Shown here piece by piece: positions 5,772-14,248 of a stretch of DNA of 34,864 bases. How positions within the stretch are numbered: the stretch's first letter is position 1; the number at the start of each line of letters is the position of its first letter. The notes under the pieces are model-generated. The model was not told where the DNA came from, ran no database searches, and worked only from the letters and a program-made list of their open reading frames with translations. The position numbers and the translations under genes are program-made. The stretch comes from Bryobacterales bacterium (GTDB taxonomy: Bacteria > Acidobacteriota > Terriglobia > Bryobacterales > UBA6623): NCBI GenBank assembly GCA_022825595.1, contig JAJDWM010000161.1, forward strand, positions 1 through 34,864. Reading direction: 5' to 3'.

Positions 5772-8672
5772 CTAGCCCTCGCCGACGAAGTCTTGCAAGG
5801 CTGCCCTCACCCTGGCACAAGCGCCGTCCAAGCGAGCAGCGACGTCTCCGAAATCGTCCACCCCCGCCGCCTCGGCGAATGAGGGTCGCAGGCGCTTGGG
5901 GACGGCCGCGCCTCGCTTGTCCGCCTCGAGCAGGCAGTGGAGTGTCTGAACGCGCGTCATCAGCCGCCACGCGTCAGCGAGTCCCGTCGCCAGGTCGGTC
6001 GGAATCGCGCCAGACTCTGCAAGCTCCGCCAGCACGTCACCGGGCGTGGCGGCGGATCGGACCGAGGGATGCTCCGGAGCATGGCGGAGCCTGAAATAGT
6101 GCGTCAGGACCGCGATGTCGGCGAGGCCCCCGGGATGCTCCGCCACCGCCCGCGGATCGCCATCCGGCGAGGTGCCGCGCAGTCGCCCGATTGCTGCAGC
6201 GGCCTGTGCGCGCAAGGCTGAAGGGTCTCGGTGCTTCTCGAGGGCGGCGGACATGCTCTGCGAAACGCGCTCCGCCCCGTCTCCTATGCAGCACACGAGC
6301 CTGGGCCAGCACGGTGCCCGCCCGCTCCAGACGCCCTCGCTGAGCCTGGTTTGCAGGGCCTCGTAGCTCGCGGCGGGACCGTCGGTGGCACAGGCGTAGA
6401 TCTTGCGCCAACCCGGCTTCCCGCGGAGACCGCCCAGCAGCGCCGACTCGAGTCGCTGTGCAGAGGCGGATGCAGCTTGGCCGCTGCGGCCTTGGGCACT
6501 GCCGGCATCAAAGACAGCGATCTCGACCCCGGAGCCGACGTTCAGACACCGGCTGCCATAGTGGCCGGTGGCCAGGATCGCTATACCGGTACCAGCCGCA
6601 GACGCGTTCGAAGGTGTGATTTCGTCGCTTGCGCACTGTGCCAGAGCCGCAATCGCGCAATCTGCGATGTCAGAGAAGAGCGCTGACGCGTCCAGCGGAT
6701 CCAGCGCGTGGAACAAGACCCTTGCGCCGACCTTGAAGCGGGCTTCGTGGGTCCACTTCGAAATCTGCTGGACCCTGCCCTCGAAACCCATCACACCCGC
6801 CAGCGCGGCGGCCAAGCTCGCTTGCAGAGCGCCGCGATCGGGCGGAGACGAATCGGAATCCGGGTCGAGCAGGCTCTCGAGCAAGGACGGCCTCGCGGTC
6901 AGCAGCGCTCCGATCGCCGGTGCCGCGACCATGGTCTCGGCCACGGCCTCCAACACGTGCAGGTTGGCTTGGAAGAGGGTCAGCATGCCGTGCGCGTCTG
7001 GGATTCGGTCGATTAACTCGTCGAACCGGCGCAGGGCCAGGTCAGGATCCTCCGTCCCGCAGGAAGCAATCACGAGCGAGGGGATCAGGGACTGGAACAA
7101 TTCCAGCGCCCGGCGCTCTCGCGCCACGGTGTGCCGTCCCGTGCGCCATCGCTCCACAATGGCGAATGCTGCCGCTGGGTCGCGGTAGCCCATGCGTCCG
7201 AGCCTCTCCTCAGTTTCCGCCCGGCTGCGTCCGGACAGCGCTGACGAGGCGCTCGCAACCGTCATTTCGTGGGGCAGCTCGAAGAACGACTCGTACTGGT
7301 CCTCGACGTTGCGCAGGTGCCCGGTCAGGGCCTCGCGGAACGCTCGGCCGTCGGAGTATCCGAGAAACCGGGCCAAGATCTCGTAGTCGGCCTCTCTCTT
7401 CGGCAGCGAGTGCGTCTGGCGGTCGCCGACCATCTGGATGCGGTGCTCGACCCGGCGGAGGTACTCGTAGGCTGCGCCGAGCTTCTCGCTGGCGGAGTCC
7501 GGGATCCTGCCGGCCGCGGCGAGCGCCGCCAGCGAGTCGCAGGTGCCGATCAGGCGCAGCGAGGGGTCGGTGCCCCCCCAGACCAACTGGTGCGCTTGGG
7601 CGAAGAACTCGATTTCGCGAATGCCGCCCCGGCCGAGCTTGAGGTTCTGGCCGACCTCGCCGATCTGCCCGCCGCGGTGCTGCGCGTCGATCCGCCGCTT
7701 GGTCTCGTGCAGTTCCTGCACGGTGGCGAAGTCGAGGCTGTCACGCCACACGAATGACCCTAGCCGTTCCAAGAAGCGCTCGCCGGCGGCGATGTCGCCG
7801 GCGACCGGCCGCGCCTTGATCATCGCCGCGCGCTCCCATGTCTGGCCGCGCTTGGCGTAGTATTCCAAAGCTGCCTTGGTTGAGATGACCAGCGGCATGG
7901 ACACCGGATCGGGGCGAAGCCTGAGATCCACCGGGAACACGCGCCCCTCGATGGTGGGCTCGGCCAGCAGGTCGACGAACCGACGTGCTAACCGCATGAA
8001 ATGGGAGGGCGCCGCGTGGCGGTCCGCCAGCGGAGCCACGTCGGGATCGTACAGCAGTATGAGATCAATGTCGGAGGAGTAGTTCAGCTCCCTTCCGCCG
8101 AGCTTGCCCATCCCGATCACGATCAGGCCCGAGTCGTCTTCGCATACTTCACGCCCCTCGGCGAACGCTCCCTCGGCCGAGAGCCTGGCCAGTTGCGCGC
8201 GCAGGGCCACCGAGCAGGCCGCACGGGCGAACTCCGAGAGCGCGCCGGTCACCTCGCGCAGCGACCACATCCCTGCTATGTCGGCGAGCCCGACCGCCAG
8301 CGCGACGCGCCGACGTGCGCGGCGCAGCGTGCGCCCGACCTCCTGCTCGGAGGAGTCGACGGGGAGCGACAGCAAGCCGTCAACAATCGCGTCGACGCAG
8401 CGGTCCGGACCGCTCTTCCAGAGCTCGCGCACAAAGCCCTGGTGGGCTAACGCGCAGCTCTCCAGGAACGGGCTGGCCCCGCAGATGCATCGCAGCATGG
8501 CACCGCCGTCGGCTGATGCGGGGAAGTGCAGGGCGAAGTCCCGGTCCGCTCCCGGGCCGAGAGCGTTCGCGGCGTCGCTCCACTTTCTCAGGCCCACGGC
8601 CGCGCGGTCGGGGTTTGCCGGTGCCGGCCAAACGTCAGCGGCATTCAATCGACGCTCCGCCCGAGATGCCAT
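5772..8672 (-). CDS. glnE: Glutamine synthetase adenylyltransferase/adenylyl-removing enzyme, with degenerate C-terminal domain
   Basis: A ~966-residue GlnE homologue. GlnE attaches and removes AMP on glutamine synthetase in response to PII; in E. coli the N-terminal domain deadenylylates and the C-terminal one adenylylates. Residue numbers here count from an in-frame TTG at 8675; ATG 8672 is the better start. The N-terminal domain is intact: GMGKLGGRELNYSSDIDLI (188-206; D202, D204), VDLRLRPDP (249-257) and IREIEFFAQ (352-360). The equivalent C-terminal motif (698-722) reads LATGHYGSRCLNVGSGVEI, so the GKLGG loop and both catalytic aspartates are gone. The DxRLRP strand is also missing (~757-770). 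PGGLADIAVLTHYFRLRH (848-865) keeps the domain's fold signature. It is therefore probably mono-functional. The product is cytoplasmic. Confidence 0.85.
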   Translation of the reverse strand: MASRAERRLNAADVWPAPANPDRAAVGLRKWSDAANALGPGADRDFALHFPASADGGAMLRCICGASPFLESCALAHQGFVRELWKSGPDRCVDAIVDGLLSLPVDSSEQEVGRTLRRARRRVALAVGLADIAGMWSLREVTGALSEFARAACSVALRAQLARLSAEGAFAEGREVCEDDSGLIVIGMGKLGGRELNYSSDIDLILLYDPDVAPLADRHAAPSHFMRLARRFVDLLAEPTIEGRVFPVDLRLRPDPVSMPLVISTKAALEYYAKRGQTWERAAMIKARPVAGDIAAGERFLERLGSFVWRDSLDFATVQELHETKRRIDAQHRGGQIGEVGQNLKLGRGGIREIEFFAQAHQLVWGGTDPSLRLIGTCDSLAALAAAGRIPDSASEKLGAAYEYLRRVEHRIQMVGDRQTHSLPKREADYEILARFLGYSDGRAFREALTGHLRNVEDQYESFFELPHEMTVASASSALSGRSRAETEERLGRMGYRDPAAAFAIVERWRTGRHTVARERRALELFQSLIPSLVIASCGTEDPDLALRRFDELIDRIPDAHGMLTLFQANLHVLEAVAETMVAAPAIGALLTARPSLLESLLDPDSDSSPPDRGALQASLAAALAGVMGFEGRVQQISKWTHEARFKVGARVLFHALDPLDASALFSDIADCAIAALAQCASDEITPSNASAAGTGIAILATGHYGSRCLNVGSGVEIAVFDAGSAQGRSGQAASASAQRLESALLGGLRGKPGWRKIYACATDGPAASYEALQTRLSEGVWSGRAPCWPRLVCCIGDGAERVSQSMSAALEKHRDPSALRAQAAAAIGRLRGTSPDGDPRAVAEHPGGLADIAVLTHYFRLRHAPEHPSVRSAATPGDVLAELAESGAIPTDLATGLADAWRLMTRVQTLHCLLEADKRGAAVPKRLRPSFAEAAGVDDFGDVAARLDGACARVRAALQDFVGEG

Positions 8673-9037
8673 CAAGCCTTAGTGCCGCGTCAGCGTCTGC
8701 TGCGCCGTTGGCTCCCCGCCTAATCTTGACCGCCGCAGCGATCGGTACGGGGTAACTCCCCTGCTCGTACGTGCCACATCGTATCAGAAGCAGTGTCGTC
8801 GGCTGCGCTCTCGATGATTCGTAGCGGCCGACTTGGCGCTATGAGCGGGCGTGTGCGCTGCGCGGCCGAGAAGCTCGACGGCCGCAGGTGACAGCGGCTC
8901 GCGACTAGCTTGGCGATTGAGAGTCCTTTGGATGCGTCTGCGATATTGCATAATGTCAGCGTGGGCGTGAGCACTCACGGGCGGTTGCGAGTTCTTGCTG
9001 TCCGCGCATTCTGGATGTCTTTGAGCAAGAGGAATTC
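8673..9037. promoter_or_regulatory. Divergent promoter region between the glnE-like gene and the signalling operon
   Basis: A 365-bp stretch without a credible gene, separating two outward-facing transcription units, so it should hold both promoters. The best candidate for the rightward operon is a -10-like CATAAT at 8949-8954 with only a weak upstream match (TTTGGA at 8927-8932). No clear promoter or operator was found for the leftward gene. TAAGG lies upstream of ATG 8672 on the minus strand and could serve as a ribosome-binding site. Confidence 0.35.
9029..9032 (+). promoter_or_regulatory. Ribosome-binding site supporting GTG start at 9038
   Basis: AAGAGGAA (9027-9034, core GAGG) sits five bases before GTG 9038. 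This favours GTG over the in-frame ATG at 9050, which has no ribosome-binding site of its own. The mirror core is at 25833-25836. Confidence 0.65.
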
Positions 9038-10219
9038 GTGCCAAGTTCGATGCATGTAACGCCGAACGGGCCGCACCGCATCTTGGTGGTCGACGACGAA
9101 CCCGATCTGGAGCAATTGATCAGGCAGCGCATGAGGCGCGAGATCCGTTCCGGACAATTTGAGATGGAGTTCGCTTACAACGGCTTGGAAGCACTCGCCA
9201 AGCTAGAGAAGCTGGACCGTTTCGATATGGTGCTGTCGGACATCAACATGCCGAAGATGGACGGGCTGGCACTGCTGGAGCGGATTCCGACTGTCGATCC
9301 TGACGTGAAGGCAGTGATCGTGTCCGCCTACGGGGACATGAAGAACATTCGCACAGCGATGAATCGGGGGGCGTTTGACTTTGTCACCAAGCCGATCGAT
9401 TTCGGTGACCTGCGGGTGACGATCGACCGTACCTTGCAGAACTCGGCCGTCTGGCGGGAGGCGATGCAGTCCCGCAGTCAGTTGATGGCGTTAGAGAACG
9501 AACTTGACGTCGCCCGCCGGATGCAGGCTTCGATACTTCCGACAGAGTTTCCCAAGACGGACAGCTTCGAAGTGTACGCCAACATGCAGCCGGCCCGGGC
9601 GGTGGGCGGGGATTTCTATGATGTGCAGACCTTGGACCAATCACGCGTTGGAATGGCCGTCGCCGACGTCTCTGGCAAGGGTGTGCCCGCCGCACTATTC
9701 ATGATGTCAAGCCGAACGCTGCTCAAGGGTGCGGCGATCGGCTCTTCGGATCCAGCGATGGTGCTGACGACGGTCAACACCGTGCTCAGCGACGACAACT
9801 CAGAGATGATGTTCGTGACGGTGCTATACGCGGTGTTCGACCCTAAGACGCGTGCCTACACGTATGTTTGCGGCGGCCACGACGCGCCGGTGGTGGTGCA
9901 TGCCGATGGCAGCTCGACGCCGCTGCCGCACACGGGAGGTATTGCGCTGGGAGTACTGCCGAATGTGTCCTACCGGTCGCATACGGTGACGCTGGAGGAA
10001 GGCGACACGGTGCTGCTGTATACCGATGGGGTCACTGAAGCGCAGAACAGATCTGGCGAGCAGTTCGGCTTGGAGCGACTCCAAGAGGTCTTCCAAGAGG
10101 AGACGCCGTCTCGAGCGGAGGCGGCCACCCGAATGGTGTTCCAAGCAGTGCGGGACTTCGCAGGGACGGCGCCGCAGTTCGACGACATCACGTGCTTGGC
10201 GCTGTGTCAGCGGGGGTAG
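9038..10219 (+). CDS. Response regulator with PP2C-type (SpoIIE/RsbU) serine phosphatase output
   Basis: A 393-residue two-domain cytoplasmic regulator. Residues ~13-130 form a CheY-like receiver: acidic pair D19/D20, phospho-acceptor D68 in MVLSDINMPKMDG, S95 in VIVSAYGD and K118 in FVTKP. A helical linker (~140-165, LENELDVARRMQASILP) is typical of RsbU-like phosphatases. Residues ~180-393 are the SpoIIE/PP2C domain, with metal-binding aspartates in VGGDFYDV, VADVSGKGVPAAL, LLYTDGVTE and FDDITCLAL. This family dephosphorylates STAS anti-anti-sigma proteins and so frees a sigma factor. It heads a four-gene operon; the kinase at its end is the likely phosphodonor (inference). The start is GTG. 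Confidence 0.93.
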   Translation: MPSSMHVTPNGPHRILVVDDEPDLEQLIRQRMRREIRSGQFEMEFAYNGLEALAKLEKLDRFDMVLSDINMPKMDGLALLERIPTVDPDVKAVIVSAYGDMKNIRTAMNRGAFDFVTKPIDFGDLRVTIDRTLQNSAVWREAMQSRSQLMALENELDVARRMQASILPTEFPKTDSFEVYANMQPARAVGGDFYDVQTLDQSRVGMAVADVSGKGVPAALFMMSSRTLLKGAAIGSSDPAMVLTTVNTVLSDDNSEMMFVTVLYAVFDPKTRAYTYVCGGHDAPVVVHADGSSTPLPHTGGIALGVLPNVSYRSHTVTLEEGDTVLLYTDGVTEAQNRSGEQFGLERLQEVFQEETPSRAEAATRMVFQAVRDFAGTAPQFDDITCLALCQRG

Positions 10220-10225
10220 GTGGCG

Positions 10226-10639
10226 ATGGCGGACCAGGTCAGTCTCAATCTAGAGTCGAGCCTAGAATCCTTGAGCCAGATCGAGCGGGAGGTCGCAGCA
10301 TTTGGGGCCGAGCACGGATGGCCGGCTGACCTGCTCTTCCACGTCCAATTGGTGCTGGATGAGCTGGCAACGAACGTGATCAATCACGGGTACGGCGCAA
10401 GTGGGCACGAATTCCAGATCACGATCAAGTCCAAGCCGCAGGCCGTACGCATCGAAATGGTGGACGAAGCGCGACCGTTCGATCCGCTGCAGGATGCCCC
10501 GAATCCGACCACCGATGCGAGCTTGGAAGAGCGGGAGGCGGGTGGACTGGGAGTGCATATCGCCAAGCAGCTGATGGACGAGATGGAATACAGGCGCGAG
10601 GACGGCAAGAACCGTCTGACACTCGTGAAGAATCGCTGA
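10226..10639 (+). CDS. RsbW-like ATP-binding anti-sigma/serine kinase
   Basis: A 137-residue GHKL-fold ATPase domain protein of the RsbW/SpoIIAB type. The N-box is LVLDELATNVINHGYG (43-58, E46 and N50). The ATP-lid region includes VDEARPFDP (79-87). The G-box is REAGGLGVHIAKQLMDEM (103-120). Members bind and inhibit a sigma factor and phosphorylate a STAS antagonist, the opposite reaction to the phosphatase encoded immediately upstream. ATG 10226 follows TAGGTGG; GTG 10220 is an alternative two codons earlier. It lies six bases after the phosphatase stop and two bases before the binding-protein gene. No STAS protein is encoded in the window. Confidence 0.88.
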   Translation: MADQVSLNLESSLESLSQIEREVAAFGAEHGWPADLLFHVQLVLDELATNVINHGYGASGHEFQITIKSKPQAVRIEMVDEARPFDPLQDAPNPTTDASLEEREAGGLGVHIAKQLMDEMEYRREDGKNRLTLVKNR

Positions 10640-10641
10640 AG

Positions 10642-11808
10642 ATGGGCAGGTTTGGCAGAACCGCTGGGGTCGTTGCGCTGTGGATGGCGCTGGCAGCCGG
10701 CACGGCAACCGCACAGGGCTTGGAAGCGGAGGAGCAGACAGTACTGTTCGGGCAGTCAGCTCCATTGAGTGGCCCGGCACAGCAGCTGGGCAGCGATGCA
10801 CGAGCCGGGATCTTGGCGGCGTTCGCGGAGGCCAACCGCAAGGGCGGAGTGCACGGACGCAAGCTCGAGCTGCTGTCACTGGACGACGCCTACGAGCCTG
10901 CCAGCGCACTGGCCAACACCGAAAGCCTGATCGAGGATCACAACGTCTTCGCACTAATTGGCTCGGTAGGCACGCCGACCACGGTGGTGGCGGTGCCAGT
11001 GGCGGCCGAGGCCGGGGTGCCCTTCATCGCGCCTGTGACGGGTGCCGAGTTCCTGAGAGACGACCACTGGACTACTGTTATCAACCTGCGGGCGTCGTAC
11101 TTTCAGGAGACGCGTGAAATTGTCACACGGCTCGTCGAGGATCTTGGCGTCGAGCGCATCGCGGTGTTGTATCAGGACGATTCCTACGGTCGCGCCGGGC
11201 TGAACGGCGTGCAAGCTGCTCTGAAGGAGCGTGGCCTGGAACAGGTCGCCGTGGGGGTGTACACCCGCAACACGACGGCAGTGAAGACGGCGCTGTTGGA
11301 GCTGCGCGCCGCCGCGCCCGGGGCGGTGGTTTTGATTGGAGCCTATAGTCCGGTGGCGACGGCGATCCAATGGGCTAGGTACATCGGTATGGACGCCGTG
11401 TTCGCGACGGTATCATTCAGCGGCACCAACGCGCTTGCGGAGGCCATGGGGGCGCGCGGACAAGGAGTGTACGTGACTCAGGTCGTGCCCTTTCCGTCGC
11501 CGACATCGCCAATCGCACGGGCTTATCTGGCGGCCCTGCGAGCGAACTCGCGCGGATCGTTTCCGAGCTTCGTTTCGTTCGAGGGTTACTTGGCGGGCCG
11601 CCTAGCGATCGCGGGCTTGGAACGGACCGGGCCGAGTCTGGATCGGACAGAATTCCTCCGCCAAGTGCTTGACGGTCCGCCGATCGACCTGCACGGCTTC
11701 CGCCTGAGCTACGGTGGCGACGACAACCAAGGCTCGGACCAAGTCTTTCTGACGGTGATCGGCCCTAGTCTGGCCTACGAAGCAGCCCAAAAGATGGAGC
11801 GCCAATAG
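10642..11808 (+). CDS. Periplasmic type I solute-binding protein (LivJ-like), probable sensor component
   Basis: A 388-residue exported binding protein. Residues 1-~25 are a signal peptide (MGRFGRTAGVVALWMALAAG, then T-A-T-A-Q). The mature chain has the Peripla_BP_6/LivJ signature: VLFGQSAPLSGPAQQLG (34-50), GGVHGRKLELLSLDD (68-82), ALIGSVGTPTTVVAVPVAAE (103-122) and VLYQDDSYGRAG (176-187). This family binds amino acids, amides or related small molecules. No ABC permease or ATPase gene is nearby. It sits between a partner-switching kinase and a membrane histidine kinase with spacings of two and three bases, so it more likely presents ligand to that kinase than feeds a transporter (inference). 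The ligand is unknown. Confidence 0.9.
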   Translation: MGRFGRTAGVVALWMALAAGTATAQGLEAEEQTVLFGQSAPLSGPAQQLGSDARAGILAAFAEANRKGGVHGRKLELLSLDDAYEPASALANTESLIEDHNVFALIGSVGTPTTVVAVPVAAEAGVPFIAPVTGAEFLRDDHWTTVINLRASYFQETREIVTRLVEDLGVERIAVLYQDDSYGRAGLNGVQAALKERGLEQVAVGVYTRNTTAVKTALLELRAAAPGAVVLIGAYSPVATAIQWARYIGMDAVFATVSFSGTNALAEAMGARGQGVYVTQVVPFPSPTSPIARAYLAALRANSRGSFPSFVSFEGYLAGRLAIAGLERTGPSLDRTEFLRQVLDGPPIDLHGFRLSYGGDDNQGSDQVFLTVIGPSLAYEAAQKMERQ

Positions 11809-11811
11809 CCT

Positions 11812-14046
11812 ATGGCCGACCTCGGGCGGCTCGTGCGCAAGCTGAGCCTGGGGCGCGTGCAAGCCCGCTTGCGCGATCTGCCGCTGGTGTCCGGCCAGCG
11901 TGTCAAGCGCTTGGCGGGAGCGCGGCGGGGCATCGCCGTGCAGATGTATCTGGGACTCGGCGGGGCCGCGTCTTTGACCGCTATGGCCAGCGTGGTCGCG
12001 CTGATCTCGTTCAACGAAGTGCGGCAATCGCAGGAGGTCATGAATCAGAGGACCGTGCCGGACATGGCCGCGGCGTTTGCCGTCGCGCAGCGCGTCGGGG
12101 CATTGGTTGATGCGGCGCCGTCGCTGACCGTGGTCGATTCGGTCGATCTGTTTGAAGAGCGCCGTCAACAGATCGGTGAGCAACTGCGCGTCTTCGAAGA
12201 GAGCCTGCAGGTACTGGCCGGGCGCCGGGGAGAGAGCGAGGGCATTCGGCGGATCCGTGTCCGGGGGCGCGAGATGTCGACCAACATGCAGGCAATCGAA
12301 GTCTCCCAAGAGCGGGCGTTCGAACTGGCGGGGCAGCGCACCGCGATCAGCGAGCAGATCGCGCGCATCGACGCCGCGCTCACCAACCTCGTCATCTCGA
12401 TCATCGACGACCAGTTCTTTTACACGATGACGGGCTACCTGAATCTAGGTGAGCCGCCGGTCCCGCGAGCGACGCACCTTACGGAGCAGGAGGTCACGCG
12501 CTACCGCCTAATGGCTGAGTTGCGCGAGGGCGCGGCCGTGACCAGCCAGCTCGTCGCCAATGCGACGGCGATCTCTGACGAGGCCGAATTGCGCACCCTG
12601 CTGGATCGCTTCGAGGCGGCTTCGAGCCGCACGCTGCGCAACCTGAACCAGATCGGCGAACTGCAATCCGGAGACGAGATCATCGCGCTCTTTCGCGAGC
12701 TCTTCGAGCTGTCTACCGGGCCGGGCGGCTTGCTGGAAGTGCGCCAGCAGGAACTGGAGGTGCTCGGCCAGCAAGGCGCGCTGCTGGACCGCAACCGCGA
12801 GATCGCGACGGGCTTGGTGGTCGAAGTCGAGGGCTTGGTGGCCGGTCTGCGCTCCAGCACACAGCTTGCGGCACAGTCCTCCGCGGAGGCGATCCAGACG
12901 GCCATCCAGCGGCTGCTGGGGCTGAACTTGGTCACGCTGGCCGGCGCCGCCGTGATCGGCTGGCTGTTCGTCGGCCGGCATCTCTTGCGCCGCCTGCACA
13001 AGCTTTCCTCAACCATGCTGAACATGGCCGGGGGCGATCTCGAGAAGGAAGTGGAGGTGGAGGGTTCGGACGAGGTGGCCGACATGGCGCAGGCCTTGGA
13101 GGTATTCCGGCGGCACGCGCTGGAAGTGCAACGCTTGAACCTGGTCGAGAAGCTGGCAGAGGACCTCAAGGGCAAGAATCTGGAGCTGGAGGGCGTCTTG
13201 GCGGACCTGCGCACAGCACAGGACCAGATCGTCATGCGTGAGAAGCTGGCGGCGCTGGGCGAATTGACGGCCGGCGTGGCGCATGAGATCAAGAACCCGC
13301 TGAACTTCGTGAAGAATTTCTCGGAAGTCTCGCAGGAACTGCTCACCGAGCTGCAAGAGGCGCTGCCGGACGGAGACGAACCGCTCACCAAGGAGCAGCG
13401 AGAGGAATTGGCCGATATCTGCGATTACCTGACAGGGAACCTGGAGCGGATCCACGGGCACGGCGAGCGTGCGAACCGGATCGTGAACGATATGCTGATG
13501 ATGGGGCGCGGTTCAAACGAATGGCGCCCGACCGGGATCAACCGCTTGGTCACCGAGCATGCCAATCTGGCCTACCATAGCGCTCGGGCCACCGATTCGA
13601 ATTTCCAGCTGAGCATCGAGGAGGACCTAGACGAGCGCGTGGGAGAAGTGGACGCTGTCCCGCAAGACTTGGGGCGGGTGGTCCTGAACATGGTTTCCAA
13701 CGCCTGCCACGCCACCAACGAGAGGCGGGTATCCGGACAAGAGGCAGGCTATGCCCCCACCCTGAAGATTCGCACGGTGGACGCCGGAGACAGGTACGAG
13801 ATTCGCATTCGGGACAATGGCCACGGCATTCCGGACGAGGTGCTAGAGAAGATGTTCAATCCCTTTTTCACGACCAAGCCTACCGATCAGGGCACGGGGC
13901 TGGGCTTGGCGCTGTCAAACGACATCGTGCGCGAGCACGGCGGCGAGATTCGCGTAGAGACTGCAGTTGGCGAATTCACCGAAATGATCGTCGACTTGCC
14001 GAAACATGCGAACGTCGCCGCCCACGGTGACGGAGAGGGCGAGTAG
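11812..14046 (+). CDS. Membrane sensor histidine kinase with large helical periplasmic domain and HAMP
   Basis: A 744-residue sensor kinase. TM1 is at ~45-67 and TM2 at ~368-392, enclosing ~300 periplasmic residues rich in charged, heptad-like helical sequence. A HAMP domain (~390-445; MAGGDLEKEVEVEGSDEVAD) and a coiled coil (~440-482) lead to the kinase core. This has the H-box ELTAGVAHEIKNPLNFVKNF (484-503, H491), the N-box LNMVSNACHATN (625-636), IRDNGHGIP (666-674), NPFFTTKPTD (683-692) and GTGLGLALSNDI (694-705). Long all-helical periplasmic domains paired with a type I binding protein are known from TorS/TorT. Here the binding-protein gene ends three bases upstream. It has no C-terminal receiver or phosphotransfer domain, so phosphate probably goes directly to the receiver-phosphatase. 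Confidence 0.92.
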   Translation: MADLGRLVRKLSLGRVQARLRDLPLVSGQRVKRLAGARRGIAVQMYLGLGGAASLTAMASVVALISFNEVRQSQEVMNQRTVPDMAAAFAVAQRVGALVDAAPSLTVVDSVDLFEERRQQIGEQLRVFEESLQVLAGRRGESEGIRRIRVRGREMSTNMQAIEVSQERAFELAGQRTAISEQIARIDAALTNLVISIIDDQFFYTMTGYLNLGEPPVPRATHLTEQEVTRYRLMAELREGAAVTSQLVANATAISDEAELRTLLDRFEAASSRTLRNLNQIGELQSGDEIIALFRELFELSTGPGGLLEVRQQELEVLGQQGALLDRNREIATGLVVEVEGLVAGLRSSTQLAAQSSAEAIQTAIQRLLGLNLVTLAGAAVIGWLFVGRHLLRRLHKLSSTMLNMAGGDLEKEVEVEGSDEVADMAQALEVFRRHALEVQRLNLVEKLAEDLKGKNLELEGVLADLRTAQDQIVMREKLAALGELTAGVAHEIKNPLNFVKNFSEVSQELLTELQEALPDGDEPLTKEQREELADICDYLTGNLERIHGHGERANRIVNDMLMMGRGSNEWRPTGINRLVTEHANLAYHSARATDSNFQLSIEEDLDERVGEVDAVPQDLGRVVLNMVSNACHATNERRVSGQEAGYAPTLKIRTVDAGDRYEIRIRDNGHGIPDEVLEKMFNPFFTTKPTDQGTGLGLALSNDIVREHGGEIRVETAVGEFTEMIVDLPKHANVAAHGDGEGE

Positions 14047-14248
14047 GCCGCTTAATCCCGGCCCTGCGCGCCGGACTGGTGCTCGTTCGAATCGCTTAGG
14101 CCTGTTGCCGAAACAACTCCGTCAACTTGTGCATGCGGGGGCAATCCGGACGCTCTCGGTGTCGCTGGCAGCCTTGGCCTTGAGCGCGATGGAATCGAGG
14201 GCGGCCTCTCCAATGAATCGTGCTCTGCCTCGCCGTGACGGCCCGCGC

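Noticed and set aside
12501-13391. Minus-strand serine-rich open frame (296 codons) within the histidine kinase gene
   Set aside because: It is a codon-complement artefact of Leu/Glu/Ala-rich helical coding sequence; nothing supports expression.
14047-14248. Possible terminators between the convergent kinase and exported-protein genes
   Set aside because: Only short G/C stems (e.g. CCGGC...GCCGG near 14058) without a T-tract were seen, so none can be called.
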